From Desulfosporosinus youngiae DSM 17734 (GTDB lineage Bacteria > Bacillota > Desulfitobacteriia > Desulfitobacteriales > Desulfitobacteriaceae), in assembly GCF_000244895.1 (NCBI RefSeq), contig NZ_CM001441.1:1-64000 (forward strand): a stretch of 64,000 bases of DNA, given 5' to 3'. The notes beneath the pieces are model-generated. The model worked only from the letters and a program-made list of their open reading frames with translations, ran no database searches and had not been told where the DNA came from. The position numbers were made by a program, and so were the translations under genes. This document shows, piece by piece, positions 12,516 through 19,564 of this stretch; the stretch's first letter is position 1, and the number at the start of each line of letters is the position of its first letter.

Positions 12516-12539
12516 TACTTCAGATGCATATCTGAAGTA
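12516..12539 (+). terminator. hairpin after the tRNA pair
   Basis: Ten-bp inverted repeat TACTTCAGAT / ATCTGAAGTA with a GCAT loop, 43 bp after tRNA-Arg(TCG). There is only a short T-rich tail, so it could be a weak terminator or a processing signal. Confidence 0.4.
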
Positions 12540-12562
12540 AGTTTCCTTATGAACGCTAATAA

Positions 12563-12640
12563 GGCCTCGTAGCTCAGTGGATAGAGCGGGGGTTTCCTAA
12601 ACCCTGTCTTGCGGAGGTTCGACTCCTCCCGGGGTCACCA
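12563..12640 (+). tRNA. tRNA-Arg (anticodon CCT)
   Basis: 78-nt tRNA. Acceptor GGCCTCG pairs with CGGGGTC (two G-T pairs), discriminator A, CCA encoded. Loop TTCCTAA has anticodon CCT. T arm GAGGTTCGACTCCTC. Confidence 0.92.
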
Positions 12641-12654
12641 AAATTGAGGTAATT

Positions 12655-13107
12655 ATGCTTCATCAAGATTGGATGCGAATGGCGCTTAGACAAGCTCAAA
12701 TGGCCTTTGAACAAGGAGAAGTTCCAATTGGAGCAGTGATTGTTTACGATGGACGAATAATTGCTGAAGCGCATAATGAAAAAGAACAGAGGAACGATCC
12801 GACAGCACATGCTGAAATCTTAGTCATTCAAAAGGCTGCCGAAGTACTAGATTCCTGGCGATTAACGGATGCTGCTCTATACGTTACTTTAGAACCTTGC
12901 CCAATGTGTGCCGGAGCTATCATTCAGTCCCGTTTAAAGCAGCTTGTTTACGGGGCAGCGGATCTAAAGGGCGGAGCCACAGGTTCAGTCATGAATGTGC
13001 TGGACTACACGCTATGGAACCATCGGGTTGACATAGTTGCTGGAATATTAGAAGAAGAATGCTCTTCTATTTTAAAAAGGTTTTTTAGAGGATTGCGCGG
13101 TTTTTAA
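12655..13107 (+). CDS. tadA: tRNA adenosine(34) deaminase TadA
   Basis: 150-residue zinc deaminase that converts A34 to inosine in tRNA-Arg(ACG). The catalytic zinc site is HAEI (His and the proton-shuttling Glu) plus PCMCAGA. The N-terminus MLHQDWMRMALRQAQMAFEQ and GEVPIGAVIV are typical of TadA and not of free-cytosine deaminases. It starts 14 bp after tRNA-Arg(CCT) and is followed by tRNA-Ser(CGA), so it is embedded in a tRNA cluster. Confidence 0.95.
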   Translation: MLHQDWMRMALRQAQMAFEQGEVPIGAVIVYDGRIIAEAHNEKEQRNDPTAHAEILVIQKAAEVLDSWRLTDAALYVTLEPCPMCAGAIIQSRLKQLVYGAADLKGGATGSVMNVLDYTLWNHRVDIVAGILEEECSSILKRFFRGLRGF

Positions 13108-13121
13108 GCGTTATCATATAC

Positions 13122-13212
13122 GGAGGAGTATCGAAGTGGTCATAACGAGAGCGACTCGAAATCGTTTGACGGTGTAAGCCGTCCGTGGGTTCGAATCCCA
13201 CCTCCTCCGCCA
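13122..13212 (+). tRNA. tRNA-Ser (anticodon CGA)
   Basis: 91-nt class II tRNA. Acceptor GGAGGAG pairs with CTCCTCC, discriminator G, CCA encoded. Loop CTCGAAA gives anticodon CGA. Its 3' half (13154-13212) is duplicated at 14496-14554, which marks it as the integration site of a small island. Confidence 0.95.
13154..13212 (+). repeat. att-like repeat, copy 1 (inside tRNA-Ser)
   Basis: The last 59 bp of tRNA-Ser(CGA), from the anticodon loop to CCA. It matches 14496-14554 at 57 of 59 positions. As the intact tRNA end it would be the proximal attachment site of the island. Confidence 0.85.
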
Positions 13213-13226
13213 TACATAATATACTT

Positions 13227-13259
13227 AGGGTCTTCGCAATTAAAGCGAAGACCCTTTTT
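13227..13259 (+). terminator. rho-independent terminator
   Basis: Eleven-bp stem AGGGTCTTCGC / GCGAAGACCCT, loop AATTAAA, then TTTTT. It ends the tRNA-Ser(CGA) transcript. Confidence 0.9.
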
Positions 13260-13318
13260 GTCTACTGATAGTTTAAATCAAAAAGGAACAATTGATCTCA
13301 TTTTTTTATGAGAATGGC

Positions 13319-13348
13319 TTGTATATTATTCCGATATTATGTTATAAT
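13319..13348 (+). promoter_or_regulatory. candidate fic promoter
   Basis: TTGTAT (13319-13324), 18-bp spacer, TATAAT (13343-13348). A small hairpin (TCTCAT / ATGAGA, about 13294-13311) lies just upstream. Confidence 0.5.
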
Positions 13349-13393
13349 TAAATAATTGGAAAAACATGTAATTTTATTATGAGGTATAGCGGT

Positions 13394-14317
13394 ATGGAAT
13401 ATATTAAAGTCAAAGAAGCCGCTGAAAAATGGGGGCTTACTGATCGGCGCGTGCGTATCTTGTGCGAACAGGAACGGATTAACGGCGTTATAAAAAAAGG
13501 CCGTTCCTATTTGATTCCTGCAGATACTGAAAAGCCCATAGACGGCAGAAAACTGCGGGGTAAAGCAGTGCCGGTACAGTACCGTTCGCTGTTTACGCGA
13601 ATTGATTTAAAAAAAGAGAAACTTGATGCCTGCAGGCCTCTGACGCCGGGTGAGACGGCCCGTTTACGCGATGAATTTATGATTGAGTTTACTTATAACT
13701 CGAATGCAATTGAGGGTAATACCCTTACGCTCCAGGAGACAGCTTTGGTTTTAGAGGGCATTACCATTGACCAGAAACCACTGAAAGACCATTTGGAGGC
13801 TGTAGGGCATCGGGATGCTTTTGTATATGTGCAGCAGCTTGTAAGCAATAGAGTTCCTTTGGAAGAAAGGACTATAAAAGAAATACATTCTCTTGTACTG
13901 ATAGACCGGCCTGAAGATAAGGGAGTGTATCGTCGTATTCCGGTTCGCATCATGGGGGCAGCCCATGAGCCACCGCAGCCTTATATTATTCCGAAGAAGA
14001 TGGAGCAGTTGATTGAGGATTGTAACAAAAAAAGAGGAACAATGCATCCCCTGGAGAGAATCGCATGGTTCCATCTTGTTTTTGAAGGGATCCATCCTTT
14101 TATTGATGGCAATGGACGAACAGGCAGGCTGATTATGAATTTTGACTTGATGCAAAACGGCTATCTACCGGTTAATATTAAATTTACAGACCGAAAACGG
14201 TATTACGATGCGTTCGATGACTACTACCGGGATGGAGGCGTAGATTCAATGGTGATGATGATCAGCCAATATGTAGAGGAACGACTGGATCGCTACCTGG
14301 AAGTATTATATGAATAG
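13394..14317 (+). CDS. Fic-domain protein with N-terminal DNA-binding domain
   Basis: 307 residues. The N-terminus (about 1-50, YIKVKEAAEKWGLTDRRVR) is an excisionase/MerR-like helix-turn-helix. The Fic core has the full catalytic motif HPFIDGNGRTGR near residues 234-245, so an active nucleotidyl-transferase (typically AMPylation of a protein hydroxyl) is expected. An inhibitory-helix motif SNAIEGN lies near residues 103-109, before the Fic core, as in the class II Fic proteins that hold themselves inactive. The ATG at 13394 has GAGG nine bases upstream, better than an ATG five codons earlier. It is the only gene in the tRNA-bounded island. The target is unknown. Confidence 0.9.
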   Translation: MEYIKVKEAAEKWGLTDRRVRILCEQERINGVIKKGRSYLIPADTEKPIDGRKLRGKAVPVQYRSLFTRIDLKKEKLDACRPLTPGETARLRDEFMIEFTYNSNAIEGNTLTLQETALVLEGITIDQKPLKDHLEAVGHRDAFVYVQQLVSNRVPLEERTIKEIHSLVLIDRPEDKGVYRRIPVRIMGAAHEPPQPYIIPKKMEQLIEDCNKKRGTMHPLERIAWFHLVFEGIHPFIDGNGRTGRLIMNFDLMQNGYLPVNIKFTDRKRYYDAFDDYYRDGGVDSMVMMISQYVEERLDRYLEVLYE

Positions 14318-14495
14318 TGGAAGTTAAAGTAATTTATTGCGGAGTATTAGGGCAGGGACTTATAAGATGTCATTCCTTCTAAAAAAGCATTTTGGCGGTT
14401 TCTTTTGGATACAGACAATTCCATGACCCGTCTTTATTGCCGCACTATTCCAATAACTTCGCTTGAATTCTTTTTATTTCCGATAAATCCGCAAC

Positions 14496-14554
14496 ACTCG
14501 AAATCGTTTGACGGTATAAGCCGTCCGTGGGTTCGAGTCCCACCTCCTCCGCCA
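14496..14554 (+). repeat. att-like repeat, copy 2 (orphan tRNA-Ser 3' half)
   Basis: 59 bp matching the 3' half of tRNA-Ser(CGA) with two A/G changes. The 5' half of a tRNA is absent, so this is not a functional tRNA gene. It marks the distal end of the island. Confidence 0.88.
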
Positions 14555-14644
14555 AGGGGGTGTATTTTTTTCTTGATAAAGCGTGGTATAATAGATTAAG
14601 GCTATTACATTATATGTAAATACGAATCTATTGAGGAGACAAAT

Positions 14645-15190
14645 GTGTATAGAAGTGTAATCCATATCTATGGTGCCTCAGGTTCGGGGACAACTACCTT
14701 AGGCAAATTTATATCAGAACAGCTGGGATATACTTTTATGGATACAGATGATTATTTCTGGCTTCCAACAAATCCAAAATACATAGAAAAAAGGGAAAAA
14801 GCAGAGCGGCTTAAAATGATGGAGAAAGATATCTTGGAATCAGATAAGGTCATTATTTCCGGTTCGCTTGTGGATTGGGGAGATGACTTGATTCCATATT
14901 TCACATTGGCAGTTCGGGTAATAACGGCTAGTAAGATTCGTATTAAGCGACTGAAAGAAAGAGAGCAGCAATGCTTTGGTTCACGCATAGAGTTTGGTGG
15001 AGATATGTACCAGAATCATTTGGAGTTTATTGAGTGGGCAGCAGCTTATGACACTGGAAATACTTCAATGAGAAGCAAAGCAAAACACGATGATTGGCAA
15101 AAGTTATTAAAGTGCAAGCAAATTATTGTAAACGGTGAAGATCATTTGACCTATAATTTGGCACTTATAAAAGATAGCCTTTTTCTATAA
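14645..15190 (+). CDS. P-loop kinase-like protein (adenylate-kinase-like fold)
   Basis: 181 residues starting YRSVIHIYGASGSGTTTLG, a Walker A (GASGSGTTT) in which the usual lysine is replaced by threonine; it is followed by a DTDDYFW motif like those of nucleotide and shikimate-type kinases. KRLKEREQQ fits a lid-type arginine-rich segment. The start is GTG at 14645 with GAGGAG seven bases upstream. A TATAAT preceded by TG lies at 14587-14592. It sits right after the island's distal repeat. The substrate is unknown, and the non-lysine P-loop raises the question of whether it binds ATP in the normal way. Confidence 0.65.
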   Translation: MYRSVIHIYGASGSGTTTLGKFISEQLGYTFMDTDDYFWLPTNPKYIEKREKAERLKMMEKDILESDKVIISGSLVDWGDDLIPYFTLAVRVITASKIRIKRLKEREQQCFGSRIEFGGDMYQNHLEFIEWAAAYDTGNTSMRSKAKHDDWQKLLKCKQIIVNGEDHLTYNLALIKDSLFL

Positions 15191-15242
15191 ATCCAGATTA
15201 AGCTCAAAAATCTTTTTTCAACTGTTATCACATAATTGTCTA

Positions 15243-15274
15243 AAACCCGCTGTGTATGCGGATTTGTTTTTTTT
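15243..15274 (+). terminator. rho-independent terminator
   Basis: Stem AAACCCGC / GCGGATTT (one mismatch), loop TGTGTAT, followed by a run of T after one G. It follows the P-loop gene by about 50 bp. Confidence 0.7.
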
Positions 15275-15299
15275 AAGCAGGGATATTTCCTGCTTTTTC
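15275..15299 (+). terminator. second rho-independent terminator
   Basis: Seven-bp stem AAGCAGG / CCTGCTT, loop GATATTT, then TTTT. It lies directly after the previous terminator. Confidence 0.65.
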
Positions 15300-15392
15300 T
15301 TGTTTCTTCCGGAGTTCCCGCAAGCAAGTCCGCACCTTCCTAAACTTGGGTGCGTATTGTATAGAAAGCAACCAGGAAGGATTGATGCGCGA

Positions 15393-16445
15393 ATGACTCC
15401 CACAGCGGAACGCACCCCGCGGATTATCGCGGATGAAATAAACACAATCAACCATCAGACTGGAAGGACTCTGCTGGCTAATGCCATTGAGATCGGAGGG
15501 CGCCTGAAGGAAGCCAAGGCCCTGGTCCGGCACGGGGAATGGGGCCAATGGCTGGCGAAGTCCGTCCGTTATTCTCAACGATCAGCCGGGCGGCTGATTC
15601 AGCTTTATGAAGCCTATGGCGCTTCCCCTGACCTTGAAGCCGATCCAAATTGGTCAGCGCTGTCTAATTTGACCTATACCAACGCCCTCATCCTTCTTGA
15701 CGTCCCGGAAGCACTACGGGCGGACTTTATGGCTCACAACGATGTCGGGAACCTCTCTTCCCGCGAGCTTAAGCGGGCCGTGGGAGTTGCCGGGGCTGAC
15801 GAAGACGAGGAGCACACCTCATCTTTGCAAAAACTCGATCAGGCCCTGAGGAAGATCGATGATCTGGAAAAGGCATTGAACACCATGGTCCTTAAAATCA
15901 GCGACCTTGCCGACCAGGTCCGGAGCCTGGAGCAGCGGGTGGAAGAGGCAACGTCAAAATTCCGGGCAGGACGGAGGAGATCCGTTGAGAAAGAGGCGAA
16001 TTCGGATAAGAGCCTAAAAGAAGAAGCGCCGGCAGCCGCTCAAAGCCTCCAAACTGAGAGTATCTCTATACCCGCTGCAGGCGCTGAATCCCCTAAATCC
16101 CCCCAGACCTCCGAAACGGCATTCGCCAAAGCTCGCTCCGCCCGCACGCGCTCTTCTGCTCCCGTGCTCGTCGCCTCCGGTTTCACAGTTCCCGAATTTC
16201 CCAAGTTTACGGCCTCCGGATTTGAAAACCCTGATCCCGAATACTATACCCGGCAGGCCGAATCCCTGTTTGAATTTCACCGCAGCAATATTCACCGCTC
16301 CTTTGAACAGCTCACGTTGCTGCTGACCGTGCTGACCAGGAAGGATAAGGAGATGAAGGAAAGACTGCGCAAGCAGCTCAAATCCTTCCTGGAGAACATG
16401 ACCAAGATTATAAGTCGGTGGCCTCCCGCCATTAAAATGACTTAA
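15393..16445 (+). CDS. DUF3102-family protein
   Basis: 350 residues. The N-terminal part (IIADEINTINHQTGRTLL, EIGGRLKEAKALVRHGEW, AKSVRYSQRSAGRLIQLYEAYG) matches the DUF3102 family, which is often seen on mobile elements and near partition genes. A coiled coil follows at about residues 145-195, then a Ser/Ala/Pro-rich linker, then a conserved-looking C-terminal helix block. The ATG at 15393 has AGGAAGG twelve bases upstream. Base composition is clearly more GC-rich than neighbouring genes, suggesting transfer. No function is established. Confidence 0.75.
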   Translation: MTPTAERTPRIIADEINTINHQTGRTLLANAIEIGGRLKEAKALVRHGEWGQWLAKSVRYSQRSAGRLIQLYEAYGASPDLEADPNWSALSNLTYTNALILLDVPEALRADFMAHNDVGNLSSRELKRAVGVAGADEDEEHTSSLQKLDQALRKIDDLEKALNTMVLKISDLADQVRSLEQRVEEATSKFRAGRRRSVEKEANSDKSLKEEAPAAAQSLQTESISIPAAGAESPKSPQTSETAFAKARSARTRSSAPVLVASGFTVPEFPKFTASGFENPDPEYYTRQAESLFEFHRSNIHRSFEQLTLLLTVLTRKDKEMKERLRKQLKSFLENMTKIISRWPPAIKMT

Positions 16446-16496
16446 ACATCTTTTAGCTTAATCATTTTACTCTATTATCAAATCACCTATCTAAAC

Positions 16497-17690
16497 TTAA
16501 TAATTTAACTTTTTTGCCCACTTTAATGTTTCTAAATATAGCTTCATAAACTCATTTTTCATCGGATATTGATCGGCAATTTTTTCCCAGTGTGCCTTTT
16601 CCCAATTCAGAACAAAATTTAGCAATCTTCGCTGCTCATTATCCTTACCCAATAAAGCGTTTTTAACATTTATAGATAAGGGTAGCCCTTTTAAAACCTG
16701 CTCTATCTGGCTGTTTAATAAAACTTCAATAGAAGAAAATATTCCTGTAAAATAGAACTCGGAATTCTCCCCATTAGGATACAGTTCGGAAGCAAGAAGT
16801 TCCATAAGCTTTCCTCTGATGAGCGATTGTTTAATCAGTTCGGCATTTTCAACATTCTGCATATCCTTCAGCATCATAAGTGAAATCCACTGGTACATTT
16901 CATTAATGCCTATATAGGACAAAGCGTGAGGAATCGATTTGATCTTACTTCTTGCGCCTATATAAACTGAATTGGCAAGCTTCAGAAGCTTATACGAAAG
17001 TCCCAGGTCTCTTTCAATAATAGTGGCGATAATCTCATAGCTTGGTTCGGGAGAGTTCAGCTCTTCAAGTATACTAAATAGGTTGGTGTTAAGCATTGCG
17101 ACTTCTTTAGACCTGACAATAGACGGCTTGCTGAAAAAATACCCTTGAAACAGGTCATAGCCCATTTCGGACGCCTGTATATACTCTTCTCTAGTTTCAA
17201 TTTTTTCCGCCAGGAATTTTACGTTTGTTCTGTATCTCTGGATAAGGCTGTTTTGATCATATCTGCTTACAGCCGGAAATTCTATCTTGATAATATCCGC
17301 CATCTCGATTAAAGGCAGATTGTCTTGATTGAATACAAAGTCGTCAAGAGCCAGCCTGTATCCCATCGCTTTAATCCTTTTGCAGGCATCTACCGTAGCC
17401 GGAGTTACTTTTTCCCGTTCGAGAACTTCCACAACAATGTTCTGCTTAGGCAGCAAAAAAGGGACATCGCTGTCAATGAGCTCTTTGGAGAAATTAATAA
17501 AGGCGTTGGCCCCATCCGTTAAGTCCTGAAGCCCCATGACAAGAAAAGCATTGTAAATCAATTCGGCTGTGGCCTGATCGTCATCAATGCCGGTGAAATA
17601 ATTATTCCCGCTTTGCCTGTACAATAGTTCATACCCGTAAATATTCATACTCTTGTCGAAAATAGGCTGTCTGGCAATAAAAGCATCCAT
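16497..17690 (-). CDS. EAL-HDOD signalling protein (YuxH-like)
   Basis: 397 residues. It starts MDAFIARQPIFDKSMNIYGYELLYR, typical of EAL-HDOD proteins. The EAL signature is degenerate (ELLYR in place of an EAL loop), so c-di-GMP hydrolysis is unlikely and binding or scaffolding is more likely. The C-terminal HDOD half includes DLGLSYKLLKLANSVYIG and IPHALSYIG. The start at 17690 has GGTGG upstream; a start ten codons earlier is weaker. It lies downstream of a small Cys-rich gene on the same strand, with GGDEF and chemoreceptor genes beyond it. Confidence 0.9.
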   Translation of the reverse strand: MDAFIARQPIFDKSMNIYGYELLYRQSGNNYFTGIDDDQATAELIYNAFLVMGLQDLTDGANAFINFSKELIDSDVPFLLPKQNIVVEVLEREKVTPATVDACKRIKAMGYRLALDDFVFNQDNLPLIEMADIIKIEFPAVSRYDQNSLIQRYRTNVKFLAEKIETREEYIQASEMGYDLFQGYFFSKPSIVRSKEVAMLNTNLFSILEELNSPEPSYEIIATIIERDLGLSYKLLKLANSVYIGARSKIKSIPHALSYIGINEMYQWISLMMLKDMQNVENAELIKQSLIRGKLMELLASELYPNGENSEFYFTGIFSSIEVLLNSQIEQVLKGLPLSINVKNALLGKDNEQRRLLNFVLNWEKAHWEKIADQYPMKNEFMKLYLETLKWAKKLNY

Positions 17691-17748
17691 TTCCACACCA
17701 CCTTGAAGTTTTCCTATCATGGACTGTCCCTATGAAGGCATTGGCAGC

Positions 17749-17973
17749 TCATCCCTTTTTCACCGAGGCAATTATAGTTTCGGCAATATCCAGCATATTA
17801 GGGTAAAGATTGGCAGGGACAAAACGTTCGCCCGCTTCGCAAATTACTTTATACCTTGCACAAAGGTGATGGTCCCCTTTACAATACTTTTTTTTATAGA
17901 TTGACCCAATCCCATGGTCCATAGGCATCCTGTCATTATAAAAAGGACAACCTGGCAATTTCACACAATCCAT
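17749..17973 (-). CDS. small cysteine-rich protein
   Basis: 74 residues with a clear metal-binding look: Cys3, Cys9, then KKYCKGDHHLCARY and a further Cys. It has an AAAGGA ribosome binding site and lies 58 bp upstream of the EAL-HDOD gene on the same strand, so the two may be one operon. Proteins with the pattern C-x5-C ... YCxGxxxxCARY are familiar as short uncharacterised clostridial proteins, but I cannot give a function. An iron-sulfur or zinc site is a guess. Confidence 0.65.
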   Translation of the reverse strand: MDCVKLPGCPFYNDRMPMDHGIGSIYKKKYCKGDHHLCARYKVICEAGERFVPANLYPNMLDIAETIIASVKKG

Positions 17974-18055
17974 AGCGATTAATCCTTTCTTTACTAATTT
18001 TTTGAGAGTAACAAATTCTATTTATAGTAATACTAATCCCTGCACCTGGTCCCAT

Positions 18056-18077
18056 ATTACGATGGCTCCATCGTAAT
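18056..18077. repeat. perfect 22-bp palindrome
   Basis: ATTACGATGG / CCATCGTAAT separated by CT, 42 bp after the stop codon of the shortened GGDEF gene. It lacks a T-run on the minus strand, so it is not a classic terminator for that gene. Confidence 0.5.
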
Positions 18078-18118
18078 AAAGCTTTTCCAGGGCGGGTTTA
18101 TCTGATCTATAGCAAGTA

Positions 18119-19519
18119 TTAAACCTGCGGCTGACAATAAACGGTCAGCTCTTTCCGTTCCTGAGTGCGGTATAAGCTGTTGGACCGTATCATGTTCTGC
18201 CGAACTTCATCCCTTATATTCTCAGTGTATAAGACATATCGGTTCTTACCTTTGGCCTTGGCTTTGTACATGGCGATATCGGCACTTTGGGTTAATGTTC
18301 CCGCGTTCTCACCGTCCGCCGGATAAATGGCGACACCTGCACTGCCCGTAATAAAGAATTCTTGTCCCGATAAATTAAAGGGGCTTTCGAACAATGCCAT
18401 GATGCCTCCGGCGATTCTGGCAATGTCTTTAGCCTCCGGGATGTCATTAATCATAATCAGGAATTCATCACCGCCAAAACGGGCAACCGTATCCGTTTTT
18501 CGCAAACGCTGTACTAAACGCTGCGCCACTTCCTTAATCAGCATATCTCCGCCATTATGCCCCATAGTATCATTCACCGTCTTAAAACTGTCCAGGTCGA
18601 TGAACATGACGCCGACAAACCTTCCGGACCGTTTGGCCAGATAAATAGCTTGGCTGAGCCTGTCCGCAAACAAGGTCCGGTTAGGAAGGCCGGTCAGATG
18701 GTCGTAATAAGCCAGAAATTCGATCTCTTTTTCAGCTTTGATTTTTATAAGACCGTCGGCCAGCAGATTAGCCAAGATTTTGAGCAGTTTAATATGGTCG
18801 GCAGACCATTTCCTAAACGACATGACCGTATCGACTCCGAGAAAACCCTGGACATTCTCGTTCCCCGCAATAGGAATTGAAACCAGGGATTTAACCTTTT
18901 GCCGGTTAAACTGTTCCTTTTCTGTGCCGGCCTCAGCGGGCAGTTGGCTTACATCCTCAATGCAAACCAATTTGTTGTTCTTTAACTGCTCTATCCACCA
19001 GGGAAACATGCTGAGGGGCACATCTTGGACTTTATCTATTTCTGGTTCTATTCCTTGATTACACCATTCGTGTGTATAGGTCATTGTATTATTTTCATGA
19101 TTAAACAAGAACACATAGGTGTGGTCTACTTGAAAAAATTGGCCCATTGTGCTGAGAAGATGGTTGGCTTTCTCAGGAAAGTTTGCTTGGCTGACGCTCA
19201 CAAAATCAAATGACAGTTCTGAGATCATTTTTTCCTGGTGGATCAAGCCATAACGCTTAATTGAATGATAAATCGCCAGGATTGGGATTAACGTAAATAC
19301 TGCGGAAACTCTTATCCAGAATAAGCAGATCTCTGGATTTGAAGCAGAGTTAGCTATGGAAAATCCAAAAGACCATAGGCACAAAGAAATACAAACAGTC
19401 AGAAATGACTTGTTTAAGCTCGCTTTAGAATTCAAATGCATGATATATATTCCGAAAAACAGATAAACGGCAAATACAATAAAAAACAACAATGAAACTA
19501 TTAATGGCCCATATTCCAT
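18119..19519 (-). CDS. GAF-GGDEF diguanylate cyclase, truncated before EAL
   Basis: 466 residues: three or so membrane helices at 5-90, a GAF domain near 110-260 (SLVSIPIAGNENVQGFLG), then a GGDEF domain with an intact active site ARFGGDEFLIM near residue 350. After GGDEF the protein continues with the linker and first strand of an EAL domain (ELTVYCQPQV) and stops exactly there. In GGDEF-EAL proteins this segment is followed by the whole EAL domain. None is coded in the 145 bp downstream, so the phosphodiesterase half was lost. The start at 19519 has GGAGGAG six bases upstream. The chemoreceptor gene lies 45 bp upstream, probably co-transcribed. Confidence 0.9.
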   Translation of the reverse strand: MEYGPLIVSLLFFIVFAVYLFFGIYIMHLNSKASLNKSFLTVCISLCLWSFGFSIANSASNPEICLFWIRVSAVFTLIPILAIYHSIKRYGLIHQEKMISELSFDFVSVSQANFPEKANHLLSTMGQFFQVDHTYVFLFNHENNTMTYTHEWCNQGIEPEIDKVQDVPLSMFPWWIEQLKNNKLVCIEDVSQLPAEAGTEKEQFNRQKVKSLVSIPIAGNENVQGFLGVDTVMSFRKWSADHIKLLKILANLLADGLIKIKAEKEIEFLAYYDHLTGLPNRTLFADRLSQAIYLAKRSGRFVGVMFIDLDSFKTVNDTMGHNGGDMLIKEVAQRLVQRLRKTDTVARFGGDEFLIMINDIPEAKDIARIAGGIMALFESPFNLSGQEFFITGSAGVAIYPADGENAGTLTQSADIAMYKAKAKGKNRYVLYTENIRDEVRQNMIRSNSLYRTQERKELTVYCQPQV

Positions 19520-19564
19520 GAAATACTCCTCCAAAGGATTTGAATCATTGATAAACTAAAATTT

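Larger units (their letters stand above)
13213..14554 (+). mobile_element. tRNA-Ser-integrated micro-island
   Basis: About 1.34 kb bounded on the left by intact tRNA-Ser(CGA) and on the right by a 59-bp copy of its 3' half. This is the classic footprint of site-specific integration at a tRNA gene. The only gene inside is a Fic-domain protein. No integrase or excisionase gene is present, so the element looks like a decayed remnant or one mobilised in trans. The stretch 14318-14495 between fic and the right repeat has no gene that I can support. Confidence 0.75.

Noticed and set aside
14405-14599. 64-codon frame across the distal tRNA-Ser repeat
   Set aside because: Half of it is the duplicated tRNA sequence; no ribosome binding site or family.
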